This document shows positions 37,273-49,523 of a stretch of 64,000 nt of DNA, piece by piece. Origin of the DNA: Sindora glabra (Eukaryota; Streptophyta; Magnoliopsida; Fabales; Fabaceae). The notes under the pieces are model-generated. The model saw nothing but the letters and a program-made list of their open reading frames with translations. It did not search any database and had not been told where the DNA came from. Every line of letters begins with the position of its first letter. Position 1 is the stretch's first letter. The stretch covers positions 70,395,283-70,459,282 of the forward strand of contig CM035235.1 in NCBI GenBank assembly GCA_020226215.1. The letters run 5' to 3'. The translations under genes were made by a program, and so were the position numbers.

Positions 37273-38671
37273 GGTCAGGCCAGCGGTTAACGAGCGCTCC
37301 GTCAAAGTACGAGGAGGTTAGCTTGGCCCTCTGCTGCTCTGCTTTCATATTTTGATTGAAGTCCCTGTATTTCATGTAATTGCAATTTAGCCAGGCCATA
37401 AGCCCATTGGCTTTTGCTTTATTATGGTACATCGCTTTTTGGAAAAATCTTGAAAAATAAATAGCAATTTTTTTTTAACTTAAAAATTATGTGAAGGAGA
37501 AATGATAATGGCGCCTGGAATAGTAGATGATCAAACGCGCGGGCAAGATGAGATATGCCCAAATTAGCCTAATTAAATTTACTTTAGTATAGCTTACCCA
37601 AAAAAAAAAAGAACTCACTTTGTTACAAATATGATAAGAAAGTTATTTCTAATTTATCTTTTATTCGAAATGACAATTTAATCCATACTTCTTAACTAAT
37701 GCTCTTTTCATTACCATTCTTAATTTTACTTATGTTTTTGGTTTGTAAAATAATTTTACTTATGTTCTTGGTTTGTAAAATAAATATAAAACTCATAAGT
37801 ACTTTAATTATAACATATATTTTTAATTTATTTAATATATAAAAATATTTATTAATTCTGTATAGTTTTAATATTCTAAAATTATAATATATATTTTAGT
37901 TTATATGCATTTCATAAATTAATTTGCATTTATTGAATGAAAATAAAAATAGACATTATAATTCGGCGTGTTTGATTGGGAAAAAAATTAAAAAGGAGAA
38001 AGGAAATGGACAATTTTCGTTGTTTGGTCTAAAAAAATTTATTCTTTTAATTTTTCTTAATGAATTACCTCAAATTAGATAATGCTATTCCCCTTTTTCA
38101 TCTGTGGGATTCTTGCACTTATCATTAATAATATTTATAGAATTTATAATTTTTTAAATTTCATTATGTATTTAGAAGAGTGGATGTTTCTTGTAAAACA
38201 AGAGTAATGGTGAATTTAGGGTTTAGAAATAGTGGCAATAATATATATTTTGATATTTTAGTGAAAATAAAATTTTAAAAATAATAAAAATATTTTAAAT
38301 AAAATATATAATTTTATATAAGATTGGAAGAAAATTTACGCACATCTTAAAATACATGTAATTCTATTACTGTCCGAGAGCTTACGAAGCTTTTCCTTTT
38401 TCTAACTTTCCTGGATTAAATCAAAAGAAATTAACATTGGCTAGCACCCAGCACCTTAATATCGGACAGAAATATTTGGCGCGTTCTGTTAGTGCGCGTA
38501 GAATTGTTACACTCTTCATTCTCCACCACAATTCACAAATGCGAAAAATACAGCGGCCGTAGCCACTGGCCAGTTTTGTTCGTTACATTCAACCGTTGAA
38601 GCTCGGGCTTCGTTCACCCTCAGAAACGCACACTCGTCCCAGTTCCGGCCTCAACTTTCTCGAGAACTCAA
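37273..38671. other. Divergent intergenic region, FRS copy 2 / alpha-beta hydrolase
   Basis: This stretch contains both promoters. It includes a 30-bp tandem duplication (37721-37750 and 37751-37780, sharing AATTTTACTTATGTT) and an AT-rich core. At 38475-38482 the plus strand reads TTTGGCGC, an E2F-type match 190 bp upstream of the hydrolase ATG. No clear TATA box was assigned. Confidence 0.5.
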
Positions 38672-41600
38672 ATGTTTTCTGCTCTGCTTTCACCTGCTCT
38701 TAACATATCCATTTCTACCGCTGCAAGCTATAGAATTTGCTTTAGTAACGTCTGCGGAAGGAAACCGTCAACAACTTCCACAGTTACAGTCAGAGCTAGT
38801 TCTGCAGAAAAGGACGAAGCCACTAAAAAAGATGCCCCAGCATTCAATCCTTTTGGCTTCGTCACCGACAACCCGTCTAGCCGCAACGCAATTCAGCTGC
38901 CGGAAAGCCCGGCCGAGGATGGCAATGTCGGCCAAATGCTTTATGTAATGCTTGTTTGAACTGAATTTGAACCCCCTTTCAAGTCATTGATTTTAATAGC
39001 TGGATTAGGATATTAGCCTGTGATTTTTATGTGCCTTGATGTCGCAAGGTCTTATTTAAGTCTGATTTTTAGAAAGGTTTTGTTTTTTCATTTCTGATGA
39101 ATACTGATTATAGTATTCATTTGGAGTGGTGATTCTTATGGGATTAAACTCATTCTGTAAGAGGATATTGGGCTTCACAAGTCACAAACTTGTGTCAGGA
39201 TCACCCCTCATTGAAAAGTAATACTGGTTATGCTTATTGTTAATTCATTCAATCTCACTCATTATACAATTTGACACAATTAGGTGCAGCAGTAAGTAAT
39301 TGGAACCAATTATATTAGATGCCCCAAATGTGTAATGAGTAAGATAGAATGAATCAAAACCAACATGATTAGCATTACTCATTGTAAAATAAGGCCTATG
39401 TTAATTAGTTTGCATGTGTTAGTTGCTTTTTCTATTCAATAAGTGGAAGTGCAGTAACAGTATAATAACTTTTTTATGTTATCATTCTAGAGAATAGAAG
39501 ACAAGGGGAAGGAATACGGATCATATGTGAAATCTGGCAAGTTAAGATGGTTTGTGAGGGAAACTGGTATCTTTGCTTTGCTGGGAAATGACTTCCTCTT
39601 TGAATTTTCCATTTCAAGTTTAGGAAATGTTTCGAACAATGTGTACATTTCATGTTTCTTTGCAGGATCAGCAGAAAGCAGACGAGGAACAATTGTCTTC
39701 CTTCACGGTGCTCCAACCCAATCTTTTAGCTATAGGGTTGTTATGTCTCAGGTAGGTACAATAATGCTTTCCCATGGAAAATGACAACTGCTCTTAACTA
39801 TTCCTACCTGAAGTGTAATAATGCGTGTAGTTTGGTAGAATGAACTGGTAGAGCCTTTAAATAAGTGAATCAATTTAAATAAGATTATCCAAAGTGACTG
39901 ACTTTGGGAGAGAAAATAAGAGTCTAGCATTATTTTATTCTTCTACTTGGCATAGCCCACACTTTTTTTTTTTTCGTAATTATATGGGTAATAATCTACT
40001 TAACACATACTCAAAGTCAAGGGTTTAAACTCACGACATGAGAAGAATCAAATCCTTCATGTAGCATTAGGTGCCACTGCACCGCTTTACTGGCATACCC
40101 CACACATTTTTTAAAAGGAAAATGTGGCAGAGAGGGAGGAGAAGAAAAAGTAAACAAACTCCTTCCCAACTTGCTTTGTATTCATGTTCTCAGTTCTTTA
40201 AAACATGATCATCTATACTGAGGAAATGAGTCCGGCCATCTGGCAATTAGTCCTTTGCTGTTTACTAGCTAGAAGTCCTGGATATCTCTGCCTTGTTAGC
40301 ATCAGCATCTAAAGCAAAATATAAGGGACTGATTCTTTTCCCTTTTTATTCAGACAATCAGGATGCGGGAAAGTGTACCTTGAAAAAAAATTTTGACACC
40401 TTTTTTTCTAGCTTTACATTGGCACTTTATTTTCCTTATATGTTTTTCAAGATCAAGTAATTAATTCTCGCTTTCTCTCTTCAATAGTTGTCAGATGCAG
40501 GTTTCCATTGCTATGCACCTGACTGGATAGGATTTGGCTTCAGTGACAAACCACAGCCAGGATATGGTTTTAATTACACAGGTTTCCTTAAATTATGAAA
40601 ACTTCTACGAGCAAAAATCTCCAACTCTATTTTTTCTTGTTTTCTGGAATATAGAAACCTCATACTTATTGGTGGTGCTCTCTCAATTACAGAGAAGGAA
40701 TTCCATGGGGCACTTGATAAATTACTCGAGGTGCTGGAGGCCAAATCACCCTTTTTTCTAGTTGTTCAGGTATGGGGGGGGGGTATATATATATATATAT
40801 ATATGAAGATAGGTGCATAGGAAGCATACCTTGTATTTGAAAATTCAGTATATATTAGCAAGTAAAATAATATAATATGCATATGCGTCTTAATTATTAT
40901 TACCAGAAACTTTGTTTTGACTAACCCTTATTTATCCATATCAACCCACACACATTTATTTCTATAGAAATATTTTAACTCATACCTGTAAATATACCAT
41001 GACCCCACATATATCACGTTTGTAATAACTAATCTCATTACTGAGGTGCAAGCCTGAAAGGATTACGAGGAGTTCTGCATTATAGCTGCATTTAATTTGT
41101 GTGGATTCTTGGAATTGAACATTATGTCTAACGGATGGTCACACTTTTTCCTAAAGGGATATCTTGTAGGTTCATATGGATTGACTTGGGCCTTGAAAAA
41201 CTCAAGCAAGATATCAAAGCTAGCAATACTGAACAGTCCATTAACAGCTTCATCTCCCATTCCTGGCCTTTTCCGGAAGCTAAAGTTTGTTTCTTTTAAT
41301 AGCAATGATTCCAGTGTTAAATCATGTGACCTTTTACATTTGTTTTATATTAACTGTTATGCTATATATATTTGCTCCCTTGATGCTGCTTCTTTCCTTT
41401 TCTAGAATTCCACTGTATGGTGAATTTACATGCCAAAACGCCATTATAGCTGAGCGGTTTATTGAAGCAGGTAGCCCGTATGTATCCAAAAGTGTATTTG
41501 ACTATTGGCCAAAATTTTGAGTTGAAGTCTGAGCCTGTGATATCATCTACCTCATATTATTCCATTTTTACTTCACTTGAAATTCTTGCATGGCTCTGAA

Positions 41601-43166
41601 TTTCAGTTTGAAATTTATAATTGAGCATTTTTTAGCCCCTTCTTATGTCTTGCACAATAAATATTTTACTTCTATGCAGCATCCGTGGTATCTATACAAT
41701 CCCTGTGTTGAAATATTTCCTTAGGACATGATTAGATAGGCGGTATTGTCTCATTGCTTCTTTTGGACATCTCTCTTCTCAATTTATTTATTATTTTGCA
41801 GTTATGTTCTGAAAAATGAAAAAGCTGATGTGTATCGACTACCATATTTGTCCAGCAGTGGACCTGGATTTGGTCAGTGACACCCTTGAATGCTCTTAAT
41901 TTTTCTGGCGTTTATATGCAAAGATATATTCTGAAATTTACATGAAGTGATGGGTAACACATTTCAAATTTGCATTTAGGAATTTAGGATACTGAATTAT
42001 TACTGTGTCCTTTAAATAGGACATGTCATTATAAATGGTTATTCATGAATAATTAGTGTATTAAACTCAAGCAAATCTATGTTTGTTTCATTACATAGTA
42101 GGCTATTAATATTCAAGTTCAATGTTTGGGGATTTCAGCTTTGCTTGAAGCTGCAAAGAAGGCTAATTTCAAAGGTACTTTCAACGAAATAGCTGCAGGA
42201 TTTGCAACTGAAAGGTATACATACTCTTAAACTCTTCTTTTGCCTTTTTTCAATATTTTCTGAATTTAATCCACCAAAAGATCAATAATTTATGGATCAG
42301 TCTCTGAAATCGATCATCTATACCTAATTTAAGTATCCATAGTTGATTAACTATACAGGCTAAGGAGAACACGGCTGCTGAATACAAACAGTACCCCTCA
42401 TCTAAGAACTATATTAGTTGAGTTATATCTTACTATATATCTTCTCCTAGCTGTTGTTGACAGACAACTAAACATTTTGAATCTTTTATGGCGCAAATCT
42501 TCTCTCAGTTGTTGCTTACCTCCTCCCTGTCTCAATTCTAGATATGTTCCCATTACTAATTTGAGAATGATCATTTTGACATTATCAAGATATTGTGACA
42601 TGAATATATGAAGCAAGCACCAAGAAAATGTTCATCTCTGTTAATATCATACAGTCAGAGTCCAATGGGCCTAGATCCCAGTCCAATGGATCTAGATCCC
42701 CTCAGTTTCTCACTTGTCAGTTTTTAACTTAGAGAGATAAAAATACGATCTTCTATTATCTGACCCATTTTTGTTTTTTGTGAGACCCACCATTTTAATA
42801 CAAAAATTTATAATATCTATCTCTTTCCTAAATTCACATCCTCAATCCCACCTCCCATGTCTGAAACTGAAGTAATAAATAAGCCATCCTTGTACTTCAG
42901 ATGGGATAAACCGGTATTGCTTGCTTGGGGATTGTCAGACAAGTACCTACCTGAGTCAGTGGCAGAAGAGTTTCAGAAAGGGAATCCAGAATTTGTCAAG
43001 CTTAAGGGGATTGAAGGAGCTGGGCATATGCCACAAGAAGACTGGTGAGTAACTTGAGAATCAGAATCAAGTGAAATACAGTGTCTCTCAACGCAGAATA
43101 AATTGATCTTTATATTATTTTTTCAGGCCTGAAAAAGTTGTTGATGCTTTGAGAGTGTTTTTCTGA
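38672..43166 (+). CDS. Predicted chloroplast alpha/beta-hydrolase
   Basis: Eleven exons: 38672-38944, 39491-39566, 39666-39751, 40488-40581, 40693-40769, 41157-41284, 41406-41477, 41802-41872, 42139-42214, 42901-43044, 43127-43166; 378 aa. Residues 1 to about 45 are rich in Ser/Ala/Thr with Arg and almost no acidic residues, fitting a chloroplast transit peptide. The core shows the oxyanion HGAP (130-133), a Ser208 candidate nucleophile in VGSYG, Asp331 in GLSDKYLP and His360 in GAGHMPQEDW. It looks closest to the haloalkane dehalogenase/epoxide hydrolase-like fold group. The substrate is unknown. It matches Arabidopsis At1g52510 in length and motifs (from memory). Exon 7 ends at the GTATGT donor after AGCCC; the later TAT/GTATCC option breaks the frame. 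Confidence 0.9.
39963..40087 (-). mobile_element. SINE in intron 3 of the alpha/beta hydrolase gene
   Basis: A 125-bp insertion begins on the plus strand with a T-run (39963-39974), i.e. a poly(A) tail on the minus strand. It is flanked by similar direct repeats TACTTGGCATAGCCCACAC (39944-39962) and TACTGGCATACCCCACAC (40088-40105). Its minus-strand head has GTGCAGTGGCACC, like a pol III A box, and GAGTTTAAACCC about 45 bp later, like a decayed B box. Poly(A) tail, long target duplication and internal promoter together identify a tRNA-derived SINE inserted antisense to the gene. Confidence 0.75.
40776..40804. repeat. G-run and (TA)n microsatellite in a hydrolase intron
   Basis: Nine or ten G residues are followed directly by about ten TA units, shortly after the donor of exon 5. 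Confidence 0.8.
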
Positions 43167-44088
43167 ATTCAACAGCTGCAAGCATTACTATCCTCGTTGA
43201 AGGTCAAACTTCACTCTTTTGGTTTAGAGTCATAATTGGAATGGAATTATTCATTTGTAGACTCAAAGCCTTTACACCAAAATGATACGCTTCCTAAACT
43301 TATATACACGCAGAGACTTCGAGCATCACTATTTATCTTACAGACTAACATTAGTTTCATACATGCGAGAGCTAAACACTAAATCTCATTTTTAGTTCCG
43401 TCTAGAAATCTTGAAAAATTATCGTGTATAACTTCAGCTTTTGGATTTTTTTTGCAAGTATTTCTTATAGTAAGAACAAACTTTTTATGAATTACGTTGC
43501 AAGTCTCGCAAATTGTGCATAAAAAAAATACAATTCCATCCACAAAAAGTCGCATTTTAAAATACATACTCCTATGAAAAACGTTCAATTGTTGCAACTG
43601 GCAAGGCGTGCACATCGATAGGCGACATGACATTTTGTTTAGAAGCAATATTTTCTGCGGTACAAGGGATACTGTACCAAACCACCCTTCTCAATAGAAT
43701 TTTCAGAGGCCATTTGCATTTGACTCAAACAAGAGAAAAGAAGGTTTGCTCTAAGAAAATCAAAGGGATGCATGCATGGTACATGAATAGTCATCAACCA
43801 AGAACTGAGCTGCAAAAATTCCCTTCCAAGGAAAAGAACATAGCACTATTAACAATAGTTACAAAAACTGAAGGCATCCTACCTTCCATATTTTTCAGTT
43901 AACATGTCGAAGTTAAAAGATAGATAATCAAAGAGCAGATATGATCTGCAGGCATACAGTAATGATCAACTGATCACACGATGATAATGCACTAGACAGG
44001 TAACTCTAGTTACAGGGATAAAGAACCCATTTTTCATTGTTTTAAAGCATGAAAGGAGATGCAATAACTTAAACAGCCCCAGTAGCTG
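43167..44088. other. Spacer between convergent hydrolase and FPG genes
   Basis: Holds the 3' ends of two converging genes. Short frames here have no family resemblance. No structured element is seen. Confidence 0.55.
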
Positions 44089-47000
44089 CTACTTAGCTTT
44101 CCTTTTTGCATTCTTATTATTTTGACTAGATTGAACTCTCTTCCTCGATTGCTTATCACCAGTAGCTTGTTTACTATTAGTCATCCGGCTAGATTTTTTC
44201 TTTTTGACTTGACCGGCGTCATCATCATCAGAACCGGCGTCATCATCTTCCTCATCAACATCATCATCACTTTCATTTGATTTTTTCTTCTTTGAAGGCT
44301 TCTTACGCTGATGACTAGCCTTTGACCCTCTTTTTGGCTTGATACTCCCCAAATTCTCCTCTTCCACATTTGCTGGTTCCCCGATGGCATCATCATCATC
44401 ATCTTTTCCATCATTCTTTTTCTTTGACGTTTGCCTTCTGGGCTTACCAGCTTCAGTTACATCTTGTGATCCACTTAGCTTCTGCAACTCTGGCACGTAG
44501 GCAGTTGTCTAAGAGCAACAAGGCATGCAAATCAATACGAGTGTATAGGAAGATGATTCTAAATAATAAGAAATGTTCAGATTGAATAGCATACCCTGCC
44601 ACCAGCTGTGATAAAGTTAATTTTTTTCCCTGCAATTATGAAGTTTATTAATGTTGCGGCATAGAAGCTATATTTTTCCAACACATACATAAGAGTGTGA
44701 TATGCATAATGTAGACAAATAAGCATTATTACAGCCAGCCCGGATGGTTGATGGATTTCATGACCCGTCTTTCCCATCCATAAGACATGGTTGGGTGTTA
44801 ATTTTTATTGAATATCCAATAGACCAACATACACCTGTCTAAGCGAATATCTATGTAAAACTAGCAATTAAGATGTTCCTAAATAATGCATGTAAATGCA
44901 ATATATTGCTAGACAACCATTTGTAATTGCAAGGGTTTAAATTTAGTTTGACCAAACAATAGTGTTTATATTGTAAAGTTGTTTACCTTTTTCTTTTCCA
45001 CCAATGGTTAAAGTTATGACATTTATAACACTGTAATCTTTGTAGGTTAGGTTTCAACAAAACGAAAGAGACTCAACTCTTTGGGTTTCAAAGTGGTAAC
45101 TTTAATGCTTGCACACAAGATGCTTTCAATTTTCGAGAAGTGATCGAAATATGTTACTGTTTGCTTAACACTACTTTGCACAGTTGACCATTCAAATAAC
45201 CCTCATTAAAGAACTGTAACCAAATAATATGAAAAACACAGGTACTCAAGCATCTAATATTCAATTTTATCATGAAAATCGAAAGAGAAGCCTAGGGATG
45301 ACACATTCTGGATGCTTTTAAATCTCAAATTGGTTTCAACATAGTTATAATATTTGTAGTTCAATTTCTTTAAGACAACTGCACGTGCAAACACAAAGAC
45401 AAGCATATGTGGTTTATAGATAAAAAGGGGTGTCATCCATGTTGCGGCACAAATAAACTAATTTTTTATTCACATAAAGTGAGGAAGCAAACCATCAACA
45501 AAAGCCTTGCCCGGCTTCTTTTCACGTGAATGAAATATCCAACTAGAAGGATACTGACTACTATCTGCTTCAACTTCAATTGCCTTTTCAATGACCTGTA
45601 AAATGCATTATTTTATTAACTAATACACTTAAGAAAAGTATCCCTTACCATTTATTTTCCCAGGCTTTTTACCCCACCGTAAATGAAACAACCATTCAAC
45701 AGGAAAACGGCTACATTCAGCATTAACTTCAACTGCATATTGAACAACCTACATGTTTTGTCCTCCATATTTTTTAAGAATTCATGTTCCATTAAACGTT
45801 TTGCCAGACTAGAGGCATGTCAGATAGACTAAGTAATATCCCACCTCTTTAATGCATTTATACAGAGTAGAGCAGGTTTCTTTAGACAGGCTAGAAGCTG
45901 TCTGCTGTGGATGAACTCTTGCCTGGAAAAAAAAATATATAAAGGATATAGAATTAAGTTCAAGACATGAGTAAAAGTTTTTAATGACTACAGAGGAAAA
46001 TTAAATGAATTAGTTGAAGGTCATCAAATTAAACTGCACTCTCGTACAATGCATATGTGATTAGGAGCCCTCCAACAAATGACCACATTTTTTGAGTTTC
46101 ATCTAGATAAAAATGAAAAATGGACATCAACTTTCTCTATCCATAAGAGGAAACCAAGCAAGATGATTTATCACTACTCCCCCCCCCCCCCCTTTTTCAT
46201 AGAAAGCTTATCAACTTCAAAATGAATAGATGTGATGATAGCAACCACAGAGATACAGCAGAAGTAACTTGACAATAAAAGAAGAACAACCAGCAAGAAG
46301 ATCAAGTGCCTGTAAAAAATGGAGATTGAAATAATAACTAAAGCCAATGCTAAAGGAATATTCTCTAATCACAAAGCCTAGATGAATATTATAAATTAAA
46401 TTAAATTAAACTAAATCTTTATAAGCCATATGGAAATTTAAAAGCACAAACTGAATCCCCAATTCTCAATTCAGCAATTGAGTAAAAGCAACAAAATAAG
46501 GTAATATTGACCTGGTATAGCACTTCATCTGCAACCCAGTTTCCAATGCCCGAAATAAAACCCTGCAAAGATCAGAAATTTCAACACACTTATTTTAATA
46601 GTATACAACTTAGCCAAGTCGTTTTTAATTAGAATATAAAAGATTTCTTAGAACTATCGACTATCAATCAGAAGAAGAAAAAGATGATAGCATACATATA
46701 GGTGGTAGAATAATGAAATGGGCATACATGGCTAACTGATCTTATTGGGATAAAAAGGATTAGGCACAAAAATTCATCCAAATAGAATCCTTATCCTGCT
46801 CACAAATAATGACCTATGAAATCCATCCTTATGAGAATGCATATGGTCTTGTTACTTTCTTTCTCGTTACTTTCTTCAGCAATACCATGTAATTAAGGCT
46901 TGGGTTACTATAACAAGTTAAGGAATCCAAATAAGTTTTATAGACAGAACCCCATAATTCAAGTTAAATCCTCAACAACATATCAATGATATGAAAATGA

Positions 47001-48836
47001 TATCCAACAACATTAAAATAAATTAGTGATAAAGTCTCGGAAATAATAATAAAAAATGTTAATCAGTTAATACTTGATCAAGTAACAAAGCCTTGATTTC
47101 AGTTTTCTTCTTGTGCAGAGCCTCAGTGAATTCCTCAACTGTCATTGGATCCACAAGTGCATCAGGACCAAGCTCAGAAATAGGGGGCACTAATGTTGGC
47201 TGGATCAATAAAAAATAAAGATTAGAATAAATTCTAGGCCAAAAAATAAAAGAATATAGAAAAAAAAATCTTACGTCTTTGAGCAAGCGGACTTTAGCAA
47301 ATCGCCTTTTGTCAGTGAATGACAGTTCCAAACCATCATCTAACTGCACAAAGAGGATTAAATTTGGTCAGCATTTATAAAATCTGCACTAATAATGACT
47401 ATCAGAGTACTACGGTAAAACCTTCTCATCTCAAGACATATTGAGATAAAAAAACACAGTTCTATTGTACACTGAGGGGAGTACCCAAACTAATCCTTAT
47501 GAATATGACAGTCTCCAGACCTAGAATCTGCTCCATATCACATTGAATGAATACAAAACTTACACTATGTCCAACACTATAGGTCCAAAAGTTTCATTTC
47601 CAACAAGGGATTTTCAAACAGGCACATTCATCAAATAATCAGCAACAAAAAAGCAAAATTTTCATCACATGACAAAAGTTTCCAAACAGCAGAATAAATA
47701 TATTCCTTTAATCAGAGGAGAACCATCTCTTACCTCAACAAAAAACTTGGAATATTTTGAAGGCCACTCATCCTCATCATTCACAGCAGACCTGCATGCC
47801 CATTTTTCTCATTATAATGAAAATTTAACATTGTCATACATGAGACGAGACCAATGCAGAAATAACTCGGGACTATTAAAGTATCTTTTCAATTTTAGAA
47901 GTCTCACCTTTTATACTTTGTTAGTGCAACCCCCTTTATGTATATAGCACCAGTCATGCCTGAGTGAGAAACAACCCACATAAGAGCAAACAAGAACATT
48001 AGTGCAAATTATACAGAAACTCCATAAGCAAGTCAAATGAGATACGACCACTTTCTATTAATTTCGTAAGTTTTAAGTCCGGATACAAGAATTAGTACAG
48101 CAAAAAGATCATCAAAATAGTTTCACTATTTTTAAAACCAAAGGAAAAGTTTCACTTTTAAAGCACTTGTAACTTCGAGTACAGGCGCTGACCACACTGG
48201 TCCATAATTTCTTCTTCTTTGGAAATCCCTCTAGTGTTCATCTACTTCCTTATTTTTAATAACCTTATGTTTCTGATTACTCAGGAAGTCCTTTTACAGA
48301 CACAATCACACAGTTCCGGGTTCTATAGTTTTCTATCATTCGTGAAGTTTTCTTTCATCGTCCCTGTTGGACACTACCTTACATTTTAAAAGGTACAAAT
48401 CCAGTAGCATGATTAAAGTTTCCCAACATTTTACTGCAACCAAATGAGAGACGTTCACATTTAGGGGGAAAAAAACCAGAACTTGCTACATATTCCACTC
48501 ATTTCCATTTCAAAACAAATCGATAAAAGAGTTTCTGAATTAAAAACTGGTAAAAAGAAAATATCAGATGAAAAAAATAAACTAGGGTTTAAAGCGATCA
48601 ACGGTACCGAATTGGAAGGAAGGAAAAGGAGGGGAGTCAAGCTCGAGCCACATGTTCTTTCCCTTACGGTGAGCTGCGACGATCGTCTTGCCCAAAAGAG
48701 CAGCTTCGAAGTCCTTCGGAGAGACGCCATCAATCACTTTAGGATCATCAGCTATTATGGACCTCTTGATCTTCTTCCCGATACAGTTGCCTTCTACGGC
48801 TCTCCTAGCCACCTCTACCTCGGGAAGCTCCGGCAT
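44089..48836 (-). CDS. FPG1: Formamidopyrimidine-DNA glycosylase (plant MutM/FPG)
   Basis: Ten exons: 48608-48836, 47908-47959, 47734-47791, 47275-47343, 47074-47199, 46512-46562, 45845-45922, 45493-45595, 44595-44629, 44089-44508; 406 aa. The N-terminus MPELPEVE supplies the catalytic Pro2 and Glu3, and Lys60 lies in RKGKNMWLEL. A helix-two-turn-helix is at about 177-205 (GFISGIGNWVADEVLYQARVHP region). The C-terminal beta-hairpin (about 256-275, TAGGR then TTAYVPELQ) keeps the DNA-binding Arg but lacks the four zinc Cys of bacterial Fpg, a zinc-less finger typical of plants. The last 130 residues alternate acidic and Lys-rich runs. The enzyme removes oxidised purines and cuts the strand by beta/delta-elimination in base excision repair. 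The Lys-rich tail may help nuclear entry. An E2F-type site precedes the gene. Confidence 0.93.
48583..48590 (-). promoter_or_regulatory. Telo box in FPG intron 1
   Basis: The minus strand reads AAACCCTA 17 bp into intron 1 of the FPG gene. Telo boxes are common near starts of plant replication, ribosomal and repair genes and often act with other elements. Its use here is inferred. Confidence 0.4.
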
Positions 48837-48882
48837 TGGGGAAGAAAGCCCTGAGCTTGATTGCTCTTGGCAATGAAGGTTC

Positions 48883-48890
48883 TTTCCCGC
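48883..48890 (+). promoter_or_regulatory. E2F-type site upstream of FPG
   Basis: TTTCCCGC, followed by G, matches the plant E2F/DP consensus 47-54 bp upstream of the FPG ATG (48836). It may fall in the promoter or the leader. It parallels the site upstream of HUS1 in the same window. Confidence 0.5.
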
Positions 48891-49243
48891 GTTAATTGGC
48901 TGCCGCTGACAGTCAAACAGTAAATATGTAAAGAGTCTTACAGGGACTGAGCGAGTGTGCTAGTGCCCTCCTAATTTTGGCTTTTTCTGAAAAGAGTCCA
49001 GAATTGGCCTCACATTTTAGGCTTCGAAATTGATGCGTGATTTGGTTTTCGGTTTGGGCTTGGGCTTGGAGTATTGGACTGATAATTCCGGTGCAAGTAA
49101 ATGTTATGCCATTTTTATGAAGTATAATCTTGACCCAAACAGATACGCATTACAAAACTTACTTTAAAGGCCCTTTTTCGCCCTCTTCATAAATTCAACG
49201 AGAAGAGACTCAATTTTGGAGTCACAATTTTACCCATCTTCAT
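48891..49243. other. Upstream flank of FPG
   Basis: Promoter-side DNA of the FPG gene grading into intergenic sequence. No further gene is seen to the right of this point. Confidence 0.5.
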
Positions 49244-49523
49244 TAGGGGTATAAAATGGACCGAAATCCACGGTCTGCAAACTTTACGAATTTTTACAGA
49301 TTTGGATTATTTAAAATTTGATCCATTTTTTTTAAAGGTAATACAAATCGATCCGGACGAACTAAAATTTGCACCGACTAAGCGGATATAGATCGGTCCG
49401 CGGACTTACAGTTAAAGTCCACGGACTGATTCGTATACGGACTAAATACGAACTTCTCAGCATTTAATCCATCTTTTTAACGGATAATACGGACCGGTCC
49501 GGTCCGTCCGTTTTACACCCCTA
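49244..49523. mobile_element. hAT-type MITE (280 bp)
   Basis: The left end is TAGGGGTATAAAATGGACC; the right end on the minus strand is TAGGGGTGTAAAACGGACGG. The flanking 8-bp duplications ATCTTCAT (49236-49243) and ATTTTCAT (49524-49531) agree at 7 of 8. The interior is rich in small GGACC/GGTCC inverted repeats and has no coding capacity. Inverted ends plus an 8-bp duplication fit a non-autonomous hAT element. Confidence 0.8.

Noticed and set aside
37961..38100. GTGTTTGATTGGG...GGAAAGG stretch as a complete MITE
   Set aside because: Only one end is recognisable; no inverted partner or target duplication was found.
41478..41481. Donor GTATCC after TAT at 41481 for hydrolase exon 7
   Set aside because: It leaves the next exon out of frame; the stronger GTATGT four bases earlier restores the phase and the SPYVLKNE join.
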